Shown one piece after another: positions 25,944 through 35,390 of a stretch of DNA of 64,000 nt (position 1 is the first letter of the stretch; the number at the start of each line of letters is the position of its first letter). Under the pieces are notes generated by a model. That model saw nothing but the letters and a program-made list of their open reading frames with translations, was not told the DNA's origin and ran no database searches. Origin of the DNA: Dactylosporangium sp040689395 (GTDB lineage: Bacteria > Actinomycetota > Actinomycetes > Mycobacteriales > Micromonosporaceae). Both the position numbers and the translations under genes were made by a program. The stretch spans positions 68,623 to 132,622 of the forward strand of contig NZ_JBFAZX010000021.1 of assembly GCF_040689395.1 (NCBI RefSeq), in the 5' to 3' direction.

Positions 25944-26391
25944 GACTACTCCGGTGCGGATCGCAGTGGTCAGCTTGAGGCTCTCATGCTGGTGTATCTC
26001 GCCGAAGTTTGCGCGGGTATCCGCCGCGCGGCCACGATTCGGCGCGTTCGGCACCGGCCGTCACGCGGCACTCGTGGCCTGCACCATCCACAGCCGGAGC
26101 ACATCAATTGATCGGACAGACATCGATAGACGTACAGCTCTTCTCCGCATCACCGTTCCGGCAGGATTCCATGCGATCGGCGCAACCGATGGACAGACCG
26201 TCACGTGGTGTTGCATGGTCGGCTTGACGGCCCGTAGCCATGTGGTCGCAATCGGGCGTAGCCGTCGCGGATCGTTGGCGAGGTTGGGAGACCGACGCGA
26301 TGGACCGCACATCCCCGCACCGCGGCTGTCGCCCCTGGCGCCCGGACGCCGGGCCCCACCGCCAGGCGCACCGCACCGCGCCGATACAGCG
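25944..26391. promoter_or_regulatory. Divergent intergenic region between GAF/APH-like gene and LAL regulator
   Basis: The 448-bp gap has lower GC than its flanks and no gene I can support. It contains one perfect 10-bp palindrome, ATCAATTGAT, at 26103-26112. Both promoters must lie here. No terminator or RNA gene is seen. Confidence 0.4.
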
Positions 26392-28746
26392 ATGTCCGAC
26401 GGTCGTCAGATCCTGATGGATGACCTACCCGGGCGGATGAACGCGAGCGGCGTGTACCTGCGCCGACAGCGGCTGCTGTCGGCGCTCAACGCCGCGAGCG
26501 ACGCGGCGGTCAGGACGGTGTACGGCCCCGCCGGTGCCGGCAAGACCATGCTGCTGCTGGACTGGCTGGATCAGCTTCCCCCGCTCGCGCCGGCGGTGTA
26601 CGTGGAGCTGACCGGCGCCAACACCGCGCGGGTGCGGTGGCGGCAGGTCAAGACCACCGGCGCCTCGGGAGGCACGGGCGGCGCGTGGCCGAGCGGGCCG
26701 TGGCCACGTGACCTCGATCCGGCCGGCGGCGGGCTGCTGAGCCTGCCCGAGGCCGCCGGCATGCTGGACCGGCTGCCGGCCGCCGACGCTGGCCCGCGGG
26801 ACGAGCCCGCCACCGTCGTGGTCGACGGCATCGACGCGGTCACCGACCCGCGCATGCTGGACCGGCTCATCGGCGGGCTGCTGCGGCACCGCGCGCCCGG
26901 AACCGCCCAGGCCCGCAAGCCGGCCGTGCAGGTCGTTCTCGCAGGCCGGCACCCGCCGGACCCGCCGGGCCTGCCGAACCTGGGCCACGCGGCGCTGCCG
27001 GCGGACGCCGCCTTCGATCCGCGGGAGCTGCAGCTGACCTGCGCCGAGACCGCACAGCTGTGCGCGCTGCGCGGTCTGGACGCCGCGCCGGCCGACGTAC
27101 GCCACCTCTACGCGGTCACCGGAGGCTGGGCCGCAGGCGTCGCGATCGCCATCGACACGCTCCAGAACGGCCCCTATGACATGCAGCAGCACCTCGACGA
27201 GATCCTGCGCACCGGGGCCGATCTCGACGCCTACGTCGAGGACGACGTGCTGGCCGGGCTGGCGCCGGACCAGCGCGACGCGGTCGAGGCGGCCAGCATC
27301 CTCGCCACGGTCAACGCCGAGCTGCTCACGGCGCTCACCGGCCGGCCGGACAGCGCCTCGCTGCTGGCCGCCCTCGCCGAACACCGTCGCGTGTTCGTGG
27401 AGCTCGACGACGTCTCGGGCTGGTACGGCCTGCCCCGGCTCTGGCGCGCGGCGCTGCACCACAGGCTGCTCACCACGGCCCCCGATCGGCTCCACGACCT
27501 GCACCGCACCGCCGCCGCCTGGTACGCCGAGCACCGCCAGCCGGCCGAGGAGCACCGCCACGCCGCGGCCGCCCTCGACCAGCCCATCGGCGAGCCCCGG
27601 GCCCGTGCCCGCGGGACCGGGGCGGACACCCGGCGTCGCCCGGGCACGGCCGCCGGTGCCCTGTTCGAGTACGCCTGGCTGGCCCTGCAGGCGGGCGACC
27701 CGTTCGAGGCCCGCCAGCGCCTCACCGCGGCGCTCAGCGGACCGGCCGACGGCGGCGCGGCGCCGCGGCTGAAGGCGACCCGGATGGGCGCCCTCGCCGA
27801 CCACCAGCAGGGCCTACTGCGGGCGGCCGCCCGCGCCGCCGCCGACGTGCGCGCCACGCTGCACCGCCACGGCGTCGCCGACTCCCGCGACGAGGGATGG
27901 GCGCTGCTCACCCTCGCCGCCGTCGCCGTGCTGCGCGGCCAGCCCGAGCGGGCCCACCGCCGCCTCGACGACCTGCTCGTCCAGAACTGGCCGCCGGACC
28001 CGGCGCTGCTGGCCGGCGAGACCTTCCACCGGCTGCTGGCCACCTACCAGACGGGCCAGCCCGCCGCCGCGCTGGCCGCGGCCGAGCGGCTCATCGCCGA
28101 GGACGCCGACACGCTCGTGCTGCCCGGCTGGGCCCCGCGGGCGGCGCGCATCGAGCTGCTCACCGCCCGCGGTTTCATCCACGACGCCGGCCGCCACCTC
28201 GACGCCGACGCCGACCGGTTCCCGCCGGTGGTCGCGGCCCTCGCCGCGGCGAGGATCGCCCTGGCCACCGCCCACCGCCCCGGCACCGAGGCGGAGCGGA
28301 TCCTCCGGCCGTTCCTCGGCGAACGCGAGGTCTGCCTGGTGCACGCCGTCGAGCTGCGCCTGCTCATCGCCGCCGGGGCCCGCCGGGCGGGCCGCCCCGC
28401 CGTCGCCGAGCGCTTCGACCGGGACGCCACCACCCTGGCCTCCGGCGAACAGCTGCGGCATCCGTTCATCGTCCTGCGGCTGCTGGCGGGCGCCACCCGC
28501 GCCGCCCCGCCACCGCCGAACGGCGCACCGGCCGCCCACGGCCCGGGCGAGCGTCCCGAGCTGACGCAGGCCGAGTCGAGCGTGCTGGGCATGCTCGTCG
28601 GCTTCCTGACCGTCGGCGAGATCGCCGGCGAACTGCACCTGTCGCCGAACACCGTGAAGACCCACCTCGCCGCGGTCTACCGCAAGCTCGGCGTCCACCG
28701 CCGCCGCGACGCCGTACGCCGCGCCCGCGAGCTCGACCTGCTCTGA
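26392..28746 (+). CDS. LuxR-family LAL-type ATP-binding transcriptional regulator
   Basis: 784 residues from the ATG at 26392; no good ribosome-binding site is visible and the frame is open further upstream, so the start is uncertain. The N-terminus has a Walker A (YGPAGAGKTMLLLDW, about 44-58) and the NB-ARC-like layout of large MalT/LAL activators; the middle is Ala-rich TPR-like helical repeats; the last 60 residues are a LuxR helix-turn-helix (LTQAESSVLGMLVGFLTVGE; LSPNTVKTHLAAVYRKLGV). Such proteins bind ATP and an effector and then activate transcription. No target is obvious. Confidence 0.88.
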   Translation: MSDGRQILMDDLPGRMNASGVYLRRQRLLSALNAASDAAVRTVYGPAGAGKTMLLLDWLDQLPPLAPAVYVELTGANTARVRWRQVKTTGASGGTGGAWPSGPWPRDLDPAGGGLLSLPEAAGMLDRLPAADAGPRDEPATVVVDGIDAVTDPRMLDRLIGGLLRHRAPGTAQARKPAVQVVLAGRHPPDPPGLPNLGHAALPADAAFDPRELQLTCAETAQLCALRGLDAAPADVRHLYAVTGGWAAGVAIAIDTLQNGPYDMQQHLDEILRTGADLDAYVEDDVLAGLAPDQRDAVEAASILATVNAELLTALTGRPDSASLLAALAEHRRVFVELDDVSGWYGLPRLWRAALHHRLLTTAPDRLHDLHRTAAAWYAEHRQPAEEHRHAAAALDQPIGEPRARARGTGADTRRRPGTAAGALFEYAWLALQAGDPFEARQRLTAALSGPADGGAAPRLKATRMGALADHQQGLLRAAARAAADVRATLHRHGVADSRDEGWALLTLAAVAVLRGQPERAHRRLDDLLVQNWPPDPALLAGETFHRLLATYQTGQPAAALAAAERLIAEDADTLVLPGWAPRAARIELLTARGFIHDAGRHLDADADRFPPVVAALAAARIALATAHRPGTEAERILRPFLGEREVCLVHAVELRLLIAAGARRAGRPAVAERFDRDATTLASGEQLRHPFIVLRLLAGATRAAPPPPNGAPAAHGPGERPELTQAESSVLGMLVGFLTVGEIAGELHLSPNTVKTHLAAVYRKLGVHRRRDAVRRARELDLL

Positions 28747-28765
28747 CGGCGAGACGACCGGGGCG

Positions 28766-29494
28766 TCAGCCGACCGCGGTGCCGACCAGCGACCCGATCC
28801 CGAAGGTGACGGCCATCGCCAACGCACCGCCGAACACCAGCCGGGCGACCGCGCGCCGGGCGGGCGACCGGCCCAGCCGGGCGCTGACATAGCCGGTCAG
28901 GGCCAGCGCGGCGACGACCACGACGATGGCGACGGGCACCCGCACCGCCGGCGGCGGCAGCAGGATCGCCGCGAGGGGCAGCGCTGAGCCGGCCGTGAAC
29001 GCCAGGGCCGAGGCGGACGCGGCGTGCCACGGGTTGGTCAGCCCGTCGGGGTCGATGTGCAGCTCCGCGTCGGCGTGCGCGTTGAACGCGTCTTTCGCGG
29101 TCAGCTCCTCGGCGACGAGCCGCGCGGTGGCCGGCGTGAGCCCCTTCGCCTCATACAGCCCGGCCAGCTCGGCGAGCTCCTGCTCCGGGTAGTCGGCCAG
29201 CTCGCCGCGCTCCTTGGCCAGCAGCGCCCGCTCGGTGTCGCGCTGGCTGCTGACCGACACGTACTCGCCCAGCGCCATCGACACCGCCCCGGCCACCAGC
29301 CCGGCGATCCCGGCGGTCGCGATCGCCGGAGCGGAGGTCGTCGCGCCGGCCACCCCGACCACGAGCCCGGCCGTGGAGACGATCCCGTCGTTGGCCCCGA
29401 GCACCCCGGCCCGCAGCCAGTTGAGCCGCTCAGAGATCCCGGTGTCGTGGGCCTCGCCTGGGTGACCGGCCGTGCTCTGCTCGCCGCGACGCAT
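28766..29494 (-). CDS. VIT1/CCC1 family membrane transporter
   Basis: 242 residues. The family start is clear: LRAGVLGANDGIVSTAGLVV with the second helix GLVAGAVSMALGEYVSVSSQ, then the cytosolic Glu-rich region (ERALLAKERGELADYPEQEL) that holds metal-binding residues in this family, and two or three C-terminal helices (VAIVVVVAALALTGYVSARL). VIT/CCC1 proteins export Fe2+ or Mn2+ from the cytosol; the ion is not decided by the sequence. It is convergent with the LAL gene. Confidence 0.88.
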   Translation of the reverse strand: MRRGEQSTAGHPGEAHDTGISERLNWLRAGVLGANDGIVSTAGLVVGVAGATTSAPAIATAGIAGLVAGAVSMALGEYVSVSSQRDTERALLAKERGELADYPEQELAELAGLYEAKGLTPATARLVAEELTAKDAFNAHADAELHIDPDGLTNPWHAASASALAFTAGSALPLAAILLPPPAVRVPVAIVVVVAALALTGYVSARLGRSPARRAVARLVFGGALAMAVTFGIGSLVGTAVG

Positions 29495-29527
29495 GCGACC
29501 ACTCTAGATCGCCCTCGATCCGCCGCC

Positions 29528-30052
29528 TCAACGGCGCGGCGGCGCCTGGCGCTCGGCCGGGGTCGAGGTGATCCGGCCCTGCCAGGCGGCCTTCGCGCCC
29601 GAGTCGCCGATGCGGTAGATGTCGAACACCGCCAGCCCGGCCACCGCGACGGCGACCACGGTGATCACGGCCGTCACGGCGGTCGACCCCGGCGCCAGTA
29701 CGCGCCGGGAGAGCAGCGTGCGCCGGTCGCCGGCCTCGCGCTGGCGCCACCAGATCGCCAGCGCCGTCGCCGCCACCGCCAGCGCCGCCCACACCGCGGT
29801 GTCGCCGAGCTCGGTGTGGTCGCGCAGCACCACGCTGCTCGGCACGCGCCGCTCGAGCCACTCGCCGGCGTCGGTGGTGACCGGTGTCAGCGCCACTGTG
29901 GCGGCGGCAAGCACGAGGTTCGCCCCGGCCAGGCTCCGGCGGGCGGCCGGCCAGGCCGCGGTGAGCACGAGCAGCAGCGCCGACAGCGGCAGCAGCACCA
30001 CGATGGCGTGCACCAGCAGAACGTGGGCCGGCAGGCCGTTCACGGTCGTCAC
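29528..30052 (-). CDS. DUF2231-type integral membrane protein
   Basis: 174 residues. Four hydrophobic helices: VLLVHAIVVLLPLSALLLVL, LVLAAATVALTPVTTDAGEW, LGDTAVWAALAVAATALAIW and VTAVITVVAVAVAGLAVFDI. The start MTTVNGLPAHVLLVHAIVV with two conserved His is characteristic of DUF2231 proteins, which often sit beside redox or heme-related genes. Function unknown. It lies divergent from the broken ferredoxin-reductase remnant. Confidence 0.8.
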   Translation of the reverse strand: MTTVNGLPAHVLLVHAIVVLLPLSALLLVLTAAWPAARRSLAGANLVLAAATVALTPVTTDAGEWLERRVPSSVVLRDHTELGDTAVWAALAVAATALAIWWRQREAGDRRTLLSRRVLAPGSTAVTAVITVVAVAVAGLAVFDIYRIGDSGAKAAWQGRITSTPAERQAPPRR

Positions 30053-30164
30053 GAGGGTTTCCTTTCCAGCGCGTGCCTCGCGCCGCGCTCCCGGCAGAGA
30101 TTAGGCAGCCGATTCTTAGGGTTCTCCAATCTGCGGCGGTCACGCTGGCCCATGTCGCCGGAGC

Positions 30165-30366
30165 GGGATGGAGGATCGGGTCCTGGCTGCCGGCGCGGTA
30201 TGCGGCTCGCGACGACCCGGCGGGCCTGCGCCGGCTGGTGCCCGACGTCGCCGAGCACGAGGTCTTCCTGTGCGGTCCGCCGCCGTGGATGGCCGCGGTA
30301 CGCGCGACCCTGGCCGCCTGCGGGGTGGCCGCCGAGCGCATCCACACCGAGGAGTTCGCGTGGTGA
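30165..30366 (+). pseudogene. 5'-truncated ferredoxin-reductase-like remnant (NAD-binding end only)
   Basis: Only about 60 residues at the end of a flavoprotein reductase remain: GSWLPARYAARDDPAGLRRL, VPDVAEHEVFLCGPPPWMAA and AERIHTEEFAW. LCGPPPW is the nucleotide-binding end motif of ferredoxin-NAD(P) reductase-type domains. The FAD-binding domain, the rest of the NAD domain and any membrane part are absent, replaced by sequence without matching features. The frame starts at no convincing start codon. It overlaps the ATG of the following FMN-binding gene by 1 nt (TGATG), which shows the former operon arrangement. Confidence 0.75.
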
Positions 30367-30867
30367 TGACCCGTCAGCCCGGCCCGGGCCGCGTTGTGCT
30401 GTTCGCGGCGGCCACCGCCGCCGGGCTGATCCTGCTCTTCAGCTACCGGACCAGCCTCGGCGGCACAACCCCGTCGCAGGCCAGCGGGCGTGCAGGCCCC
30501 GGGAGTGGTGCCCGAGACGGCGCCGCCGTCCGCCCCGTCGGCGTCGGGGACGGCCACGCCGGCAACGGCGGCCCCGACGGCGCGCAGCACGACGGCCAAC
30601 GGCAGCGTCGCGCAGACCCGGTGGGGACCGGTGCAGGTCCAGGTCAAGATCACCGGCGGGCGGATCGCGGACGTGCTCGTGCTGCAGCGGCCGTCCGGCA
30701 ACAGCCGCGACGAGCAGATCAACTCCCTCGCCCTGCCGCGGCTGCGCGCCGAGGTCCTGCGGGCGCAGAGCCCCCGGATCGACACCGTCTCCGGCGCCAC
30801 GTTCACCAGCGCCGGCTACATCGAGTCACTCCAGGCGGCCCTGGACAGCGCGCACTTCGGGCGATGA
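30366..30867 (+). pseudogene. FMN-binding domain protein, frameshifted
   Basis: The N-terminal part from the ATG at 30366 encodes a membrane anchor (VVLFAAATAAGLILLFSYRT, then SLGGTTPSQASG). At about 30485-30490 (AGCGGGCGTGC) the coding frame shifts by one: removing one base in GGGC would restore VQAPGVVPETAPP and the rest of the protein. The second part is a normal FMN-binding domain (TRWGPVQVQVKITGGRIADV; INSLALPRLRAEVLRAQ; DTVSGATFTSAGYIESLQAA, where the Thr of SGAT is the usual covalent flavin site). Either a true inactivating mutation or a sequencing error. Confidence 0.75.
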
Positions 30868-30881
30868 GGGAGGGTGGGCGC

Positions 30882-31553
30882 ATGACGGATCCGGCCCTCG
30901 ACGGCCCGCGCCTGCTCGTCGTCGAGGACGACCGGCCGCTCGGCGCGCTGCTGCTGCGGATGTTCCGCGCGCAGGGCCACGAGGCCGAGCTCGCCGAGGA
31001 CGGCCAGCGCGGCCTGCACCTGGCGCTCACCCGGGAGTACGACGTGCTGGTCATCGACCGCGGCCTGCCCGCGATCGAGGGCCTCGACCTGCTCGGGCGG
31101 CTACGCCGGTCCGGGGTGACGACCCCGGCGCTGATCCTGACCGCGCTCGGCACCCTCGCCGACCGGGTCGATGGGCTCGACGGCGGCGCCGACGACTACC
31201 TCGTGAAGCCGTTCGAGGTGCAGGAGCTGATGGCCCGCATCCGGGCGCTGGCCCGCCGCTCGCCCGCGCCGGCCGTGACGATCGGCCGCGCCGGGTTCGA
31301 CCTGATCACCCGGGCCGTGACGCTGCCCGGCGGGAGCCGCGTCACGCTATCGGGCCGGGAGAGCGACCTGCTGCGGCTGCTGGCCCAGGACCCGGCGCGC
31401 GTCTTCACCCGCGACGAGATCGTCACCCGGGTCTTCCCCGAGTCCAGCACCGACTCGCTGGTCGACACCTACGTGCACTACCTGCGCCGCAAGCTCGGCG
31501 CGGACGCCGTTCGCACCGTCCGTGGCGTCGGCTACCGGCTGGGCGCGCTGTGA
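30882..31553 (+). CDS. OmpR-family response regulator
   Basis: 223 residues from the ATG at 30882 (GGGAGGG upstream). The receiver domain has the acidic pair EDD (15-17), phospho-acceptor Asp59 in LVIDRGLP, and the conserved Lys in LVKPFE. The C-terminal winged helix shows LSGRESDLLRLLAQDPARVF and VDTYVHYLRRKLG. It regulates transcription when phosphorylated by the histidine kinase encoded next. Stop and start overlap (GTGA), so the two are translationally coupled. Confidence 0.93.
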   Translation: MTDPALDGPRLLVVEDDRPLGALLLRMFRAQGHEAELAEDGQRGLHLALTREYDVLVIDRGLPAIEGLDLLGRLRRSGVTTPALILTALGTLADRVDGLDGGADDYLVKPFEVQELMARIRALARRSPAPAVTIGRAGFDLITRAVTLPGGSRVTLSGRESDLLRLLAQDPARVFTRDEIVTRVFPESSTDSLVDTYVHYLRRKLGADAVRTVRGVGYRLGAL

Positions 31554-32791
31554 GGACGCCGGCCGCGACGCCCGGCGAGGCCGCGGACCGGGCGATGCTC
31601 GCCCGGGCCCGTCTGGTGCTCGGGCTGCAGGCGGCCGCCGCCATCACCATCAGCCTGCTGCTCGTCGGGTCGCTGGCCCTCTTCGTCGTGCGGCGCGGCC
31701 AGTCCTCGCAGATCGAGAACGTGCTGCGGCACACCGCGGCCACCGAGGAGGACGTGATCGACCCACCGCCGGGCGTGTGGCTGTTCGACCAGGCACCCGA
31801 CGGCTCGGTGACGGGCTCGCCCGGCGCACCCGACGGGCTGCCCGACCACGCGGCGATCGCCCAGGTGCGGGCCGGCGGCACGGCCGGCACCAACGATCTC
31901 GACACCGAAGACGGAGACTTCCGGGTGCTGACCGAGCGGCGCGGCGACCACGTGGTGCAGGTCGTGGCGAACCTCGGCAACCAGCACGCCGAGCAGCGCC
32001 GGCTCCTGGCGGCCCTGGGCCTGTCCGAGCTCGCCGGGCTGGGCATCGCGTTCGTGTTCGCCGTGGTGCTGGCCAGACGGGCCACCGCACCGCTGGTCGA
32101 CGCACTGAGCCGGCAACGGCGCTTCGTCGCCGACGCCGGCCACGAGCTGCGCACCCCGCTGACCCAGCTGCACCTGCGGGCCCAGCTGCTGCACGCGGAC
32201 CTGCGGGCCGGCACCACCGGACCGTCCGTCACCGACGACGTCGAGCAGCTGGTCGTCGGCACCCGACGGCTCGGCGAGCTCGTCGAGGACCTGCTGATGT
32301 CCACGCAGCTGCCCAACCGGCCGGGCGAGACCGCACCGGTCGACCTCGCCGCCGTCGCCGCCGGCGTCGTGGCCGAACACGCCAACCGGGCGCGGGAGCA
32401 GGGCGTCGAGCTGACCCTGGTGCCCGACGCCGCCGGCGCTTCCACGGTCCGCGGCCGAGCGGTCGCGCTGCGCCGGGTCGTCACCGCGCTGGTGGACAAC
32501 GCGCTGAGCCACACCCCGGCCGGCGGGCACGTCACCGTCGAACTGGCGTCGATCGGGTCGCCGCGGCGGGTCAGTCTGGTCGTGCGGGACGACGGCTTGG
32601 GGTTCGATCCGGCCGACGCCGAGCGCCTGTTCGCCCGGTTCGCCCGAGGCCACGGCGACCATCGCCGCTTCGGGCTGGGCCTGGCACTGGCCCGCGAGGT
32701 GGTGACCGGGCACGGCGGCACCATCGAGGCCTGGGGCCGGCCCGGCGAGGGCGCCGCCTTCACCGTGGTACTGCCCGCGGCGTCGGCCTGA
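31550..32791 (+). CDS. Membrane sensor histidine kinase
   Basis: 413 residues from the GTG at 31550. Two transmembrane helices (about 22-46 and 156-175) enclose an extracellular loop of about 110 residues that is the likely sensor. The H-box is FVADAGHELRTPLTQLHLRA (phospho-accepting His198); N-box VDNALSHTPAGG; G-boxes DDGLGFDP and FGLGLALAREVVTGHGG. A HAMP domain is barely present. It pairs with the OmpR-type regulator just upstream, whose original targets may have been the broken flavin genes. Confidence 0.92.
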   Translation: MRTPAATPGEAADRAMLARARLVLGLQAAAAITISLLLVGSLALFVVRRGQSSQIENVLRHTAATEEDVIDPPPGVWLFDQAPDGSVTGSPGAPDGLPDHAAIAQVRAGGTAGTNDLDTEDGDFRVLTERRGDHVVQVVANLGNQHAEQRRLLAALGLSELAGLGIAFVFAVVLARRATAPLVDALSRQRRFVADAGHELRTPLTQLHLRAQLLHADLRAGTTGPSVTDDVEQLVVGTRRLGELVEDLLMSTQLPNRPGETAPVDLAAVAAGVVAEHANRAREQGVELTLVPDAAGASTVRGRAVALRRVVTALVDNALSHTPAGGHVTVELASIGSPRRVSLVVRDDGLGFDPADAERLFARFARGHGDHRRFGLGLALAREVVTGHGGTIEAWGRPGEGAAFTVVLPAASA

Positions 32792-32829
32792 GTCGCTGCA
32801 CGCATCGACCGGATCACCGTCGGCACACG

Positions 32830-32857
32830 CCCGGGCCCGGGCCAGGCGGCCGCCTGG
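32830..32857. repeat. Two adjacent perfect palindromes
   Basis: CCCGGGCCCGGG (32830-32841) is directly followed by CCAGGCGGCCGCCTGG (32842-32857). The position, 39-66 nt after the histidine kinase stop, fits a terminator, though either palindrome could instead be an operator for the GAF gene. Confidence 0.45.
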
Positions 32858-32929
32858 TAGGTTCCGCTGACCGACATTGGCGGCCCGGACCTCGACCCGG
32901 CAGACTGGCGCTGAAGGAACGGAGACGGG

Positions 32930-34291
32930 ATGACCGAGCAGGCGGGCATCGGCCGACCCGACGAGCAGGACCGCGTCGATGTCCGGTTCGTCGCGGTGGC
33001 GCGCCTGGAGCTCGACGAGTTGCTCGAGCAGCTGGTCGAGCGCATCCGCGACGTGCAGAGCACCCAGGGACGGCTGCGCGGGCTGCTGCGCGCCAACCTC
33101 GACATCGCCCAGGGCATGGACCTGGAGCACGTGCTGCGCCAGATCGTCTCGGCCGCGAAGAACCTCGTCGACGCCCGATACGCCGCGCTCGGCGTGATCC
33201 AGGACGGCCACCTGGTGCGGTTCCTGCACGAAGGCATGGACGACGCCGTGGTGCGCCGGATCGGTCACCTGCCCGAGGGCAAGGGCGTGCTCGGCGCCCT
33301 GGTCGAGCACCCGCACCCGGTCCGCCTGGCGGAGATCGGCGACCATCCGACGTCGGTCGGGTTCCCGGAGGGGCACCCGCCGATGCACAGCTTCCTCGGG
33401 GTGCCGATCCGGGTCCGCGACCGGGTGTTCGGCAACCTCTACCTGTCGGAAAAGCAGGGCGCCGCCGAGTTCAGCCGCGACGACGAGGAGGTCGTCAAGG
33501 CCCTCGCGGGCGCCGCCGGCATCGCGATCGAGAACGCGACGCTGTTCAGCGAGGCGCGCCGCCGCCGCGACTGGCAGGAGGCGATGACCACCGTCACGAC
33601 GACCCTGCTGGAGGGCGCCGACAGCGACCGCGCGATGCGGGCCCTCGCCGAGTGCGCGCTTCGGGCGGCCGGCGCGGCCGGGGCCGCGTTCAGCGCGGCG
33701 CCCGGCGACGGCTCATCCGACCTGCGGGTGAACGTGGGCGTCGGCCTGCTCGAGCCGTGGCACGGCCGGTCCGCGCCGATCGGCGGCTTCCTGACCGAGG
33801 GTGCGCTGTCCACCCTCGATGCGACGCTCGTCACCGAGCCGGCGGCCGACCCACGCACCACGGCCGCCCTGGAGCTGGTAGCAGACCTGGGCTCGACGAT
33901 CGTCGCCCCGGTGATCGGCGACCGGGGCGTGCACGGCGTACTCACCGTGGCCCAGCGCCGCGGCGGGGCGCAGCTCACGCGAGCCGACCTGGAGATGATC
34001 CAGGCGTATGCCGCGCACACCGGCCTGGTGCTTGACGTCGCCGCCCTGCGCCGCGAGAACGAGCACATCCGCGTCCTCGAGGACCGCCAGCGCATCGCCG
34101 GCGACCTGCAGGAGACCCTCATCCGCGACCTGTTCGGCCTGGGGCTGTCGCTGCAGGGCGCCGCCGCCCGCATCGCCAGCCCGGACGCGCGCTCCGCGCT
34201 CGCCGCCAGCGTCGACGAGCTCGACCGCATCATCCGCGGCGTGCGCACCGCCGTATTCGCGATGGAGCCGCGGGGCGGATCGTCCGGCTGA
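32930..34291 (+). CDS. DosS/DevS-like double-GAF protein lacking kinase function
   Basis: 453 residues. Residues about 55-205 and 225-375 are two GAF domains in the order seen in DevS/DosS oxygen and redox sensors (GLLRANLDIAQGMDLEHVLR; FLGVPIRVRDRVFGNLYLSE). Next is a HisKA_3-like helix, LEDRQRIAGDLQETLIRDLF, in which the phospho-accepting His of the DLHD motif is replaced by Gln394. The protein stops at RTAVFAMEPRGGSSG without an HATPase domain. It can bind a ligand and dimerise but cannot autophosphorylate. It sits beside universal stress and other DosR-type genes, so it may modulate a full kinase elsewhere. Confidence 0.83.
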   Translation: MTEQAGIGRPDEQDRVDVRFVAVARLELDELLEQLVERIRDVQSTQGRLRGLLRANLDIAQGMDLEHVLRQIVSAAKNLVDARYAALGVIQDGHLVRFLHEGMDDAVVRRIGHLPEGKGVLGALVEHPHPVRLAEIGDHPTSVGFPEGHPPMHSFLGVPIRVRDRVFGNLYLSEKQGAAEFSRDDEEVVKALAGAAGIAIENATLFSEARRRRDWQEAMTTVTTTLLEGADSDRAMRALAECALRAAGAAGAAFSAAPGDGSSDLRVNVGVGLLEPWHGRSAPIGGFLTEGALSTLDATLVTEPAADPRTTAALELVADLGSTIVAPVIGDRGVHGVLTVAQRRGGAQLTRADLEMIQAYAAHTGLVLDVAALRRENEHIRVLEDRQRIAGDLQETLIRDLFGLGLSLQGAAARIASPDARSALAASVDELDRIIRGVRTAVFAMEPRGGSSG

Positions 34292-34458
34292 CCCGCCGCC
34301 TCCCGGCGTCACCCCTGTGGCCCGATTTCCGGATGACGCCGTCCCCGCCGGTGCGGTGATCCCTACCGGTGCGGGCCCCGTTCGCGGAACGCTGGAAGGG
34401 AACTCGCGTCCTCGCGCGGCGAGGACATCGAGCGGCACACCGCGACGGAGAGGGTGCC

Positions 34459-35337
34459 ATGGGTACGGACACGAGAGTGGTCGTCGGCGTCGACGGCTCC
34501 CCGGAGAGCTTCGAGGCCCTCACGTGGGCCGCCTGCGACGCGTCGCGCCGGCACCGGCCGCTGCACGTCGTCCACGCGTTCCAGTTGCCGACCGTGTACG
34601 GCCCGTTTCCGCCACCGGTGCCCTCGCCGTACGACGACGAGACACGCGCGGCGGCCGAGCGGATGCTCGCCGGGTCGGTGGCTCGGGCGCGGACGCTCGC
34701 GCCGGGCCTCGCGGTCACCAGCGACATGCCCATGCGGCAGCCGGCCACGGCCCTCCTGTCCGCCGCCGAGCACGCCGACACGGTGGTGGTCGGCAGCCGC
34801 GGCCTCGGCGGCTTCGCCGGCCTGCTGCTCGGGTCCGTCAGTATCGCGGTCTCCGCACAGGCCGCCTGCCCCGTCGTCGTCACCCACCATGGCGGCGGGC
34901 GGCCCGACACCGCGGCCGGCCGGATCCTCGTCGGCATCGACGCCGCTCACGACGCCGAGCGGGCGCTGCGGTTCGCGTTCGAGCAGGCGGCGGCCCGCCG
35001 CACCGGCCTCACCGCCGTCTACGCCCACGTGTTGTCGAGGTTCGCCGCTCGCAGCCGGATACACGCGCCGGGGCACGAGCCAGACGACCTGCGCGAGGAC
35101 GAGCGCCGGGCGCTGGCGGAGTCGACGTGCGGCTGGTCGGAGCGCTACCCCGACGTCGACGTCCAGCGCACGGTGCTCGACGGCTCCCCGGGGGTGGTGC
35201 TCACCGAACTGTCAGCCGGCGCGCAGCTGCTCGTCGTGGGCTCGCGCGGCCATGGCGGCCTCGCCGGCATGCTGCTGGGCTCGGTGAGCCAGGCGGTCGT
35301 CCGGCACGCCGAGTGCCCGGTGGCCGTGGTCCACTGA
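34459..35337 (+). CDS. Universal stress protein, tandem USP domains
   Basis: 292 residues from the ATG at 34459. Two USP domains: the first begins TRVVVGVDGSPESFEALTWA and ends VVVGSRGLGGFAGLLLGSVS, the second begins GRILVGIDAAHDAERALRFA and ends LVVGSRGHGGLAGMLLGSVS. Both retain the G-x2-G-x9-G(S/T) ATP-binding pattern. Tandem USPs of this type are typical members of the DosR regulon in mycobacteria and of OsdR in Streptomyces. It lies next to the GAF sensor protein. Confidence 0.93.
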   Translation: MGTDTRVVVGVDGSPESFEALTWAACDASRRHRPLHVVHAFQLPTVYGPFPPPVPSPYDDETRAAAERMLAGSVARARTLAPGLAVTSDMPMRQPATALLSAAEHADTVVVGSRGLGGFAGLLLGSVSIAVSAQAACPVVVTHHGGGRPDTAAGRILVGIDAAHDAERALRFAFEQAAARRTGLTAVYAHVLSRFAARSRIHAPGHEPDDLREDERRALAESTCGWSERYPDVDVQRTVLDGSPGVVLTELSAGAQLLVVGSRGHGGLAGMLLGSVSQAVVRHAECPVAVVH

Positions 35338-35390
35338 CCGGGCACGCCCCGCAGGTCTCACACGTGCGCGGGGAGTGACCGGCGTCGTCG

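Noticed and set aside
29024..31549. A long + strand frame running from the VIT gene into the histidine kinase
   Set aside because: Only the part from 31550 shows histidine kinase motifs; upstream it is an antisense or out-of-frame shadow of VIT, DUF2231 and response regulator genes.
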